Of a stretch of DNA of 64,000 bases, positions 33,241 through 43,200 are shown piece after piece. The stretch's first letter is position 1, and each line of letters opens with the position of its first letter. Made by a program: the position numbers and the translations under genes. This DNA is from Clytia hemisphaerica (lineage: Eukaryota > Cnidaria > Hydrozoa > Leptothecata > Clytiidae): the NCBI GenBank assembly GCA_902728285.1, contig CACVBU010001147.1, positions 597,466-661,465 of the forward strand, read 5' to 3'. A model generated the notes under the pieces. It worked only from the letters and a program-made list of their open reading frames with translations. It was not told where the DNA came from and did no database searches.

Positions 33241-35453
33241 AAATAGTAAAACCGGGGGTTTTTGATCTTGTGGCGGAAATATCTCGGGATTGGATGGTCC
33301 GATTGACTTGAAATTATCAACACAGCTTCCCCTCATAGAAAAGTCTGATCTGAGTGATACAGATTTTTCAAAAAATGTTATGTTGATTTTATAATTGGGA
33401 AAAAAAAATTTGTGGGTTTTTACCCTCAGATTTTATTATTTTTAAAAATGTTTTTCACTCAGATCACAGAAGGTCACTAGGGTATCAAAAGCTAACTCCT
33501 TCTGGTTGCTGCTGAGATTTTCTGAGGTTAGTTAAGGAATGTCCAAAACCTTATCAGGTGCGATGCCCGCCAGTTTCCATCGTTTTTAAAAAGTCATGTA
33601 CAGCTGAGAAGAAGCGTTTTGACGAGAGGATTCCAAGAAGTGCTGTGCCAAAAACTCAAAATAATCCTAATTCGAGATATCGGCAATTCGTCCAAAAACA
33701 CGATCGTTCACGAACACGTTAAAACAGACGGCTTCAATAACGTCGTTAACGAAAAACGCCGATGATTTCATTTATGTTGATGCGATTCACGCAAAATTTC
33801 GACTGGTGATGCAGATAACCATTCTAACATTCTAACGGTGTTTTTCGATGACGTTATTGAAACCATTATTTTGACGTGTTTTTTCGACGGATTTTTGCCA
33901 CCGCAGGGAGCCTAAATCGACCAAGGATGGCATCCATAGCTTCACGTATAAGGAAGTTGGGCAAACATCTCATAATTTTGCGCGCGTTTTTCAGTCTTTT
34001 AGTTCCGCTTAAATGGTGTCCCGGTAGCATTCTTATCTTGATGGTCTCTCGTTTTATCATCATCAAAAAGAATTTTCCTGAGCTAATTGATCTGATTACC
34101 AAGTTTGAAAGCTCAGTTTGTCTTTTTTTTACCCCTAATGAATCTAGGAAAATCTCTTTTTTAGGAAATTCCCTTTTTTATACCACAAGTAGTTATTAAG
34201 CGCTCCACGTAGGTTAAAACAATCACAAAGTACTTGAGTAGTTATGCTACCAAGGACTTATTATAGAGACTCTTGATAAACATGGAATGAAATGGTGGAG
34301 AGCCAAGTATTGTCTTTCTATTGTTTCAGAAAACAATCGATGTACTGAATTTGTCGGCAAAGGATAAATGTCATGGTGGCTCGAAGGACTCTGAAAACTG
34401 ATTTGAAAACTGATTAATACTCTTATTTCTAAAATGTTCTCTGACTTTTTCTATTCGTACTTTTGTTGGCAAAAAGTTTGAAAATAAATGTGAGAATACC
34501 AAGCAGATACATTTATGAAATCTGGTGTGAGAAAAAAAATCATAGGACGAGTAAAATCAAATCAAATGCTTATAATGACACGAAATGTTAAATTGGGAAG
34601 GAGAGCTGAGATTGACCTACATTAGGCGTGAGTCTGATAGCTCCACTGTGGTATGAAAATCTTTTGGTGGCACGGTAGATTTTTTTAGGTTGAAGTTTAA
34701 AAAATTCTGGTGTCAATATCCAATTTCTTATAAATAGCATGTTTTTACATCTTTCTCGCATTTTAAAACGTCATAACGACGTATAATTAGTGATTAATTA
34801 GATGAGTTTGAGTGTTGAAGGAGGGTGAACAATAATGTCATTACTGCGAACAAGGCTTGAACATGAGATACCAGTAAAAATCAGTCAGCTGTTAATCCAG
34901 GGTCTATAATAATTCCATGATGCTACTAAACAACCGTGTACATTAGTACAATAGCATATGAGAGCAGTTTCCTTAGATACACAGTTTTTTATAAAACACC
35001 AATAACTTATGGCTCTGGCTGGGCTCTTTTGAATTTTATGAGTTTTTCAGACTTAAATGTCCTTGTCATGTTAATTAAAATGGAAATCTGTACTTCTCAG
35101 CAATTTCTGAAATCTGAGGCACACATTGTTTCAACTTGTTCTTAGGTTTTGGCCAGATTTCAGCCTTGTATTATTATGGAATTGTTCTTATAAAAAGGCT
35201 TTACTTTTGAAACTATAACTGTAAATCACTCCCTTGACACATTTGTTAGCATTTGAAGACTGAATTTTGTCTCAGATCAGATGGGAAGTCCAAAATCACT
35301 GTAGGGCTAATACCGATAGTCTTGGTAATGGGGTACGGTTCTATTTCGTATTCGGTGAAACACGGAACAGTGAGAACGTCAGGGCTCTATTTTATTTTCG
35401 GTGCAATAAATTATTTCTCAAAGGGCAGATCTGGGTTTGATATTTTATTTTGA
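33241..35453. other. Interior of the fold-back element, unassigned
   Basis: No recognisable protein, RNA gene or repeat border was seen. Short frames (for example 33876-34199) resemble nothing known to me. Confidence 0.35.
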
Positions 35454-35591
35454 GTGTTAAACGTGGAAGAGTGTGGTTCTAAGGCGTTTTGGGTGCAAGG
35501 CGTATCAGTGGAAGGGTGTGGTTCTAAGGTGTTTTGGGTGCGAAGCGTATCAGTGGAAGAGTGTGGTTCTAAGGTGTTTTGGGTGCGAAGC
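35454..35591 (+). repeat. Inner units of the right 45-bp satellite array
   Basis: Three units with GTGTGGTTCTAAGG and GGGTGC(G)AAG(G)CGTATCAGTG precede the 603-bp insertion. The first carries the GCAAGGCGTATCAG variant. The innermost left-array unit has the matching ACGCCTCGCACCC variant. Confidence 0.8.
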
Positions 35592-36194
35592 TATGAAGTT
35601 AGATCGCCGCCAAAATTCGATCCTTCAAGTCGTCCCGTCGTACTAGAAGTCGTCCCGTCGCAATTTTCGGTAGTCGAATCATCCCAAGTTTCAAGTCGTC
35701 CCGTCGCACTAGAAGTTCGCAGGTCGTAATTCTTTTAAGTCGAAACATACCAAGTTTCTAGTGGTTCCTATCAGAAGTTAACTCGTCGGAACTTGGTACA
35801 GGTTCCAATCATGTACGTTTAACTGTTTTCATAAGTGTTCATGTCATCCATCAGGTATATTATGGAGATAAAAATGTAAATATAAATTCACATTGCACAC
35901 CACACAAACATAACATTATCTCCACAATATTTTGATTTTTGATATACGAAACAATAAAGTTTTTTTTCGGAATAGCCTAAAGTCCAACTCTTTGGGATGA
36001 GTCAACTGCCGAAATTTGCGACGATTCAACTTCTGAGGCAACGACTCGACTTAAAATTTTGAATTTTTCGACTTCCAAAAGATTCCGACTTACAAACTTC
36101 TAATGCGACCTGCGGACTTCTAGTACGACGGGACAACTTCTAGTACGACGGGACGACTCGAAGGATCGAATTTTGGCGGCGATCTAACTTCATA
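35592..36194. mobile_element. 603-bp palindromic element inside the satellite
   Basis: TATGAAGTTAGATCGCCGCC at the left is inverted at the right end (finishing CTAACTTCATA). Both sides carry CGAAGC (35586-35591 and 36195-36200), which is part of the satellite unit, so the unit was split by insertion. The arms are built from AGTCGTCCCGTCG and ACTAGAAGT segments. No coding capacity. Confidence 0.85.
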
Positions 36195-37369
36195 CGAAGC
36201 GTATCAGTGAATGATCTAGGTTCTAACGCGTTTTGGGTGCGAAGCGTATCAGTGGAAGGGTGTGGTTCTAACGCATTTTGGGTGCAAAGTGTATCAGTGG
36301 AAGGGTGTGGTTCTAACGCATTTTGGGCGCGAAGCGTATCAGTGGAAGGGTCTAGGTTCTAATGCGTTTTGGGTGCGAAGCGTATCAGTGAAGGGTCTAG
36401 GTTCTAACGCGTTTTGGGTGCGAAGCGTATCAGTGGAAGGGTGTGGTTCTAACTCGTTTTGGGTGCGAAGCGTATCAGTGAAGGGTCTAGGTTTTAACGC
36501 GTTTTGGGTGCCAAGCGTATCAGTGGAAGGGTGTGGTTCTAAGGTGTTTTGGGTGCGAAGCGTATCAGTGGAAGGGTCTAGGTTCTAACGTGTTTTGGGT
36601 GCGAAGCGTATCAGTGAGGGTCTAAGTTCTAACGCGTTTTGGGTGCGAAGCGTATCAGTGGAAGGGTGTGGTTCCAAGATGTTTTGGGTGCGAAGCGTAT
36701 CAGTGAAGGGTCTAGGTTCTAACGCGTTCTGGGTGCGAAGCGTATCAGTGGAAGGGTGTGGTTCTAAGGTGTTTTGGGTGCGAAGCGTATCAGTGGAAGG
36801 GTGTGGTTCTAAGGTGTTTTGGGTGCGAAGCGTATCAGTGGAAGGGTGTGGTTCTAAGGTGTTTTGAGTGCGAAGCGTATCAGTGAAGGGTGTGGTTCTA
36901 AGGTGTTTTGGGTGCGAAGCGTATCAGTGAAGGGTCTAGGTTCTAACGCGTTTTGGGTGCGAAGCGTATCAGTGGAAGGGTGTGGTTCTAAGATGTTTTG
37001 GGTGCGAAGCGTATCAGTGAAGGGTCTAGGTTCTAACGAATTCTGGGTGCGAAGCGTATCAGTGGAAGGGTGTGGTTCTAAGGTGTTTTGGGTGCGAAGC
37101 GTATCAGTGAAGGGTCTAGGTTCTAACGCGTTCTGGGTGCGAAGCGTATCAGTGGAAGGGTGTGGTTCTAAGGTGTTTTGGGTGCGAAGCGTATCAGTGA
37201 AGGGTCTAGGTTCTAACGCGTTTTGGGTGCGAAGCGTATTAGTGAAACTGGGTGGAGAATTAGGCGGGGTCTACTTTGGGTCAGTAAATTTACCTTTGGG
37301 CGCCAAGCGTATCAGTCACTTTCACTGATAGGCTTGGTGCCCATGGGCCCTGTAATGTCAACCTGATCC
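36195..37369 (+). repeat. Right inverted arm: 45-bp satellite plus terminal 140 bp
   Basis: About 23 units of the same two 45-bp kinds as the left arm, on the plus strand, followed by AAACTGGGTGGAGAATTAGG and the terminal segment ending ACCTGATCC. A few units carry one-base changes that break the long open frame near 36590 and 36870. Confidence 0.85.
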
Positions 37370-37377
37370 CAAAAAGA

Positions 37378-38250
37378 ATTTGATAAAAGTCTGCAGTCAA
37401 AATGAAGATATCTGGAATATCTTGACTCAATACAAAAGCTTGAATTTTCAATTTTCGCAGCATATTTCGGTGCCATTTTATATGCCATTTCTGGGCTAAA
37501 TTGTCAACCTCAAATGTCTAAAAAGGTGCTACTTTAGCGGAACCAAAATCTCAATATCTCCGGAACCGCTTATCATTAGGAGGTGTATGACCCCTCATTT
37601 TTTTTCTTTTTTGAAGCTCTACAAGATGAACTAGGTTTGATTGCCATCAGAATAGTTTCAATTTGACCCTGGAATGGCTAGCTGGGGCTTCGTGAGGCTA
37701 AGCTTTTAGGGCAATGTTTTTGGTTTTTCTGAAGCACCTAAGATAGAGGAAGACCTACTGAAAAGTGTAAATTAGGGGAACAATTCTATCAAAAGTTATT
37801 GGCAAGTTATTTGCAAGTCACCTTTTGAGGTCGAAATTACGGTTTTTCTTGCATAACGTTTTATTGCAGTACCCCCGTCTTATCCCGTTTTGACAACGGG
37901 TAGTCAAGTACATAACAAACATACGGGAATGTTTACACATGGACAGGATAAGTTTCCACGAAGCTAGTCAAGTACATAACAAACATACGGGAATGTTTAC
38001 ACATGGACAGGATAAGTTTCCACGAAGCCCCAGCAAGGGGCTTTTGGTAAAAGCTATGGTAATTCCGTTTGGCTATATGAAAAGCTTATTTATTCCTTGA
38101 CCTTGTCAAGATACTTTTTATTTGAAATTGGTTGCTTTACCAAACAAAAAGATATTAGAATGTCTTGACAGGTCATTTTGTCATTTTTGTGTCATTTTGG
38201 TGAGCTGAACGGATTGACGCATTTCCATTGTTTTTTGTCTTTTGGAACAC
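37378..38250. other. Intergenic with a 64-bp perfect tandem duplication
   Basis: 37901-37964 and 37965-38028 are identical (start TAGTCAAGTACATAACAAAC). The segment at about 37575-37640 recurs near 7836. No gene was seen. Confidence 0.7.
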
Positions 38251-38256
38251 GCGTGC

Positions 38257-38370
38257 AGAGAGGAATAATCCTTTTTCAATCAGTGGCGATTCAAGCTTTC
38301 ATGTTGTTCCTGTCTCTAAAGAAGGGTGTTGGAATTAGACGAGGGATGTCGATATTAGACCAACTTATGG
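38257..38370. mobile_element. Half copy of the 1657-type MITE
   Basis: AGAGGAATAATCCTTTTTCA, AAGAAGGGTGTTGGAATTAG and GAGGGATGTCGATATTAGAC match the right two thirds of 1657-1881. It ends at TTATGG next to TA. The left arm is missing. Confidence 0.75.
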
Positions 38371-38578
38371 TAGTTATTCAAAAGACTGCCGCATTTGCCG
38401 CGTGCACCTTAAAGTTTTGATTTCCATTGAAGAAGAATCATATTCTGGTTTTTATGTTGCTACTAAAAGCTGTTTTAGAGCTTAGAGTTAGCCAAAACCT
38501 CAATTTGTGACGTTAAGGCCTTGATTTCAACTATTTTTTGTAATTAGACGAAGATAAACTTTTAGAAACACCAAAAGC

Positions 38579-39907
38579 TATGGCAGTTTATTTGTAGCAA
38601 AATTGTGATTTAACTATTCAACCAAAATTTTACTATTCAACGAAATATTTCACTATTTAGTGCCAACGAAAATATTTTAGTGCCAACGAAAATATTATGG
38701 TTCAACCAAATTTTACTATTCAGCGAAATATTTTAGCATTCAACGAAATATATAACTGTTCAACGAAATATTTCGTTATTTAGTGCCAACCAAAATATTA
38801 TGGTTCAACCAAATTTTACTATTCAACGAAATATTTCTATAGTCAAAATTTGTGCCAACGAAAAAATATTCGTTCAAGGTTGGCGAATAAAGGGTATGTG
38901 CGGTCGGGACCTCCGAAAACCGACCCTTAGAGAGACTGATTTTTGCTGAAAAGGTGACCCTTAGAGAGACTTTATTACAATTTTTTCTCTGGAAATCAAA
39001 AAATTTACTAAAAATCCTGAATTTTTCGACCCTAAGAGAGACTAATTAAAAAACTTTCTGAATTTTTCCAACCCTTAGAGAGACTTTGAAAGGTAAAAAA
39101 ACTGACCCTTACCTTCTGCACATACTCATCATCCATTTTTGCCTAAGTACCCCCCCCCAGGCCCGAGGAGTTTCATTCATTTCCAAGAATTTGCTCAGTT
39201 GGTGTCCTGTGGTTATGTGATGGTTTTGAGTTACAACTACAAGAGGAAGTGAATTGATGGATTAAAGCAAGATTAATGTTTCATAACTTACTTATATATC
39301 ATATCAGTATGTGTGTAAAGCTCTGATTGATTCAAGAAGGTACAAGGTAGGAGAACATTACAGTTAACAGACTCGAGATTTGATTTATTCTTTTTTATGG
39401 GTCGCGCGGAAGAAGAAAGAACAACAATAGACAGCTCCAGGCTTTTAGGCCTTACTCTTGAGTAGGAGTTTTACGCTCGAAACAAAGGAAGATATGACGT
39501 AGCCTAGAACAACACTGTAAATAATGGTTGAAAGAAAAATATTTTGTTGAATGGTAAAATGTTTGTTGAACACTTATATATTTTGTTGAATGGTAAAAAA
39601 TTTCGTTGAATAGCAAAATTTGGTTGAACCATAATACTAAATAGTGAAATATTTCGTTGAATACAAAAATTTAGTTGAATCATAATATTTTCGTTGGCAC
39701 TAAATAGTAAAATATTTCGTTGAATACAAAAATTTGGTTGAACCATAATATTTTCGTTGGCACTAAATAGTAAAATATTTCGTTGAATACAAAAATTTGG
39801 TTGAACCATAATATTTTCGTTGGCACTAAATAGTGAAATATTTGGTTGAATAGTAAAATTTTGGTTGAATAGTAAAATCGTAATTTTGCTACAAATAAAC
39901 AACCATA
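38579..39907. mobile_element. Fold-back element upstream of HM13
   Basis: The left end TATGGCAGTTTATTTGTAGC and right end GCTACAAATAAACAACCATA are inverted repeats. Each arm continues with tandem ACTATTCAACGAAATATTTC- and TTAGTGCCAACGAAAATATT-like units in inverted orientation. The direct repeat AAAAGC flanks it at 38573-38578 and 39908-39913. The core contains a GACCCTTAGAGAGACT repeat block (about 38920-39110). It ends about 360 bp before the HM13 start codon. The long A/T frames within the arms are artefacts. Confidence 0.85.
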
Positions 39908-39947
39908 AAAAGCAAGGCAAAACATTTAGGGGAAAAGCACGTCTTAC

Positions 39948-39965
39948 CTGAGCAACCGGAGCCAT
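39948..39965 (-). CDS. Possible first coding exon (MAPVAQ) of a divergent gene
   Basis: On the minus strand CAAAATGGCTCCGGTTGCTC followed by AG|GTAAGA gives a start codon in good context, six codons and a strong splice donor. It faces away from HM13, whose ATG is about 300 bp off, so the two could share a promoter. I could not find the following exons; between here and 38579 only a fold-back element is seen. Chance is possible. Confidence 0.35.
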
Positions 39966-40266
39966 TTTGAATCAACAACAAAATTTCGAGATTTGTAAAA
40001 ATATGCTTCCTTTCGGTCCGTAATTTACGTGCAAAATGTGTGATATTTTGAACAGCTGTGATTGGTTGAAACTCATCTCGTGTGCTACTTTGTCTCTTCC
40101 CGAAATTCAACTTCCCCGAATTTTCATAACCCAAACCAGCTTTTATACGAAAAATAATTTCTCAGCTTTTTTGATCAAATAATTTATACCGTTTGATTGG
40201 TGATTGTGCAAATCGAAAGTACATCTGCTCAAAAAAAAACATCAGAATCAAAACACAAGGAACAAG

Positions 40267-43200
40267 ATGGCGGACCAAATGGCTGAGGTAAATGCCACGA
40301 TGAACGAGACTGCAGCCAATAAAACATTATCAGGCAGGGCTGCTGCCACCCCTGAGGGGTTGCTACTTGCATATGCAAGTCTTATACTTATGGCACTCCT
40401 TCCTATTTGGTTTGGTTCGTTTAAATCCGTCATTTTCAATAAAAAGCAAAAGGTATATAATTTTTTTAATTTTATTTATATTTTTAGTATTTGGGCATAT
40501 TCAACTCCAGAGGTGCTGCAAGTGTGCAATACGGTAACTTTGTGTAATGCCGTCATACCTTGTCTAATTCTGTCATAGCAACTATCTGGTCTTTAAAATG
40601 TTTATATAGATAAAACCGTGAGCAGTTAGCCACACTTATTAGCGTCCCGCCGAAATGCGCATCAAAGATAAATGCTGCGAAAGCGCTATATTGTTTACCC
40701 GACTCTCAAGCAAAAAAATGCGCTGCAAAACTTCTCAAGGGATTCATGAAAAATAACCCGGCGCTTTTTAATGAAATTAAAATTCTCAAAAACTATGAGA
40801 AATTGCCTAAAATTTGAGCCAAGCCAACCTTGAGAACTAATAGACCTTTTTTTAAAGAGGCAGCCATGTTGAATAATTATGTACTCCAGCATAAAAACAA
40901 TGATACAGCCGTGCATAATTTTTTAAATATGCATGATACAGTAATTATGCATGGCTGTATCATTGACATTGTTTTTATGCTGCTGGAGTCAGTCAGGACC
41001 TCTTTGGTCTTTTCTAACATTAGTTCGGATAGGACCCTGCCGACGCACCGGACTGTCCGGTGTATTTGTCCGGTGGCAAAAGTATCCTTTTCCACACCGG
41101 ACATGACGGTCCGGTGTGGATGTCCGGTGTTGCAAAGGGGATACTTTCAACACCGGACATCTCTGTCCGGTGTATTTTCCCGGTGTCAAAAAACACCGGA
41201 CATCTAAATTTCGAAACCTCTTGACACCGGACAAGCAACATCGGTCCAAGCTTTCCGTGTGCACGTCCGGCGTGAAAAAGCAATTTTTTTAAACATCGGA
41301 CATACATTTTCATTTCTAAACTTTCAGCGCTAAGAATGCCATTTTTAATATGCGTTTTAACTTGTAGATTGCCAATTTCAATCTTAACCTAAGAATACTA
41401 TAAGAATATTTTTGTACGATTTTCGCCAAAAAGTTAAGAATATCCATGATGAAATGAAAAACACCATTCTTATAAAAAAAGCGTGTTTTACACGGACGGT
41501 AGCATCGTTAACACAACAGACACACACGTCACTGGGCTTCAGCAGCACTGATCGAGCGGCTGTTAATTTGCGCACTTGAGGTTATTTTCCTTATTTTTTT
41601 CGAATTCGCCTTTCTTTCATGCAAACAACAAAATGATACAGATTTAAATTAGATTGAAAATAGCGTCCCCACCCGCCGCGCTTCTATTTTTTACAAAAAA
41701 TAGAGAACGTACTTCAAAATCAATAAAAATACTACATTGCGTCTGGCTCGCTATCGTAATACTTCGCTAAGCGAAATTAAAAAAAGCTTTAGAGCTAAAT
41801 GCGCCAAATTTTCTCAAATTGCAATATTTTTCCCAATTCATTTTTGCGTTATTTTTCCTTTTCTCCCACTGTAAGAAAATAGTAGCATTTCTCTTTTTTC
41901 TAGGAACAAGTTTTCGGAAAGAACTGAGTTTGAAATGACTTGATACAACTAAAAATATTATCATAACTAAATCTGAAAAATCCTTATTATAACAAAGAGG
42001 CAGGAAGGTTGCTTTCGCTGGCTGGGCCACGAAGACCGAATCATTCTAAGAGATGTTGGTTTGTTTAGTTCCAGCTTTTCTTCATTTAAATATACATAAC
42101 TAGTTTATAAATAAAAGCAAGAATGTTGTGTTCCCTTGATCACAAAATATTAGTCATATATTGAAAAAAAATCACATCTGCATTCTTATGGGAATCCAAT
42201 ATCTTCTGTTGATTTCAAAGATTGAAGCAACTCATTTGCAAGGGCATTTCTTGTTCCGTAATTTTGAAATTCAAAAAAATAAAGACAAACCAGTTTAGGC
42301 CCTAAGCCATAGTCTTCAACAAAACCATGGTTCATTTTCCCCGTGTAGAAAATAGTTGTATTTAGAATTTCCCCACTGTCTATGTACTTTGAAACTATCC
42401 TGCAGACGGAAGCAGGCATCATCCCGATAGCTCTTTCTTCAGTATTTTCGTCATCTGCAGGGGAAAAAATTTTCACAGCATTCGAATCGTAAATGTTATG
42501 AGGTTCTCTTCGACAAAACAATATTGCCTCCTCGCTTGGTTTGTATCGAAACTCGTGGTAGCCATTTGCTGTTGCACTCAAACCCAAATATGACTGCCGC
42601 TGCCATTTCTTTTTGATTCGGTATTGGTTGTAACGTACAATGTCGTAATAATGGTCTGTCTGACTTACGACAGATTTTAAAAAAAACACCCTGCTCGTTG
42701 TTTTAGCTACATGTTTTTCGTGATCCATTGCAAAAGATTTGCTGATTTCCCACGTCTTTCTTTCAAACAAATCGCTGTTATTCTGAACACAAATTAACAC
42801 TCTCCGACGAGGTGAAGATTTTTTTCTTCTGCTATTTTATTAGTAGACGTCAATTTTTTTCTTTTCTGCAAACGCTGGCCTATTTGGTCTGATTTGAACT
42901 TTTGAAACAAAAGGAGTCTACTACTTGAAATGTACAGCAAGACAGTCAACAAAATTATATCGGTGTGTTTTGTCTGATACTAAGAAAAAAAGAGCAGACA
43001 GGACAAACAAAGAAGAAAAATCTGGGAAACTATGGAACAATTGATCTATGGCGTCAAAAACAAAGACACAAAAGAAAAAAATGAAAAATGATAAAAGGAG
43101 AATCTTTACGAATTCGAATAGTCGTCTCCTTTTTGGTGAGTTTATTTTTATGCTATCACATGGCAGGAAATTTTTTTCTTCATTAACACTGCGTCTTTCT

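Larger units (their letters stand above)
27918..37369. mobile_element. 9.45-kb fold-back element with satellite-bearing inverted ends
   Basis: The ends GGATCAGGTTGACATTACAG and its inverse are flanked by the 8-bp direct repeat CAAAAAGA (27910-27917 and 37370-37377). The outer roughly 140 bp of the two ends differ at only a couple of positions. Next come about 1 kb of 45-bp tandem units in each arm, in opposite orientation. The 6.5-kb interior holds a decayed Ty3/gypsy element, a LINE and unassigned sequence. No transposase of its own was found. Long satellite-containing arms resemble fold-back/Galileo-type elements, and 8-bp duplications occur in the P, hAT and Merlin groups, but I do not assign a superfamily. 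Confidence 0.85.

Noticed and set aside
39504-39965. A 153-codon frame beginning MAPVAQ and continuing through QPNFCIQRNI repeats
   Set aside because: After the first six codons it runs through a splice donor into the satellite arm of a fold-back element. Only the six-codon piece is kept as a possible exon.
40530-40582. ACGGTAACTTTGTGTAATGCC then GTCTAATTCTGTCATAG, similar to one arm of the 1657-type MITE
   Set aside because: The pattern is suggestive, but the identity is low and the other end could not be found, so it is not listed as an element.
41020-41313. Overlapping minus-strand frames of 75-97 codons in the CACCGGAC cluster
   Set aside because: All three frames are open only because of the repeated octamer; no domain and no splice-consistent neighbour.
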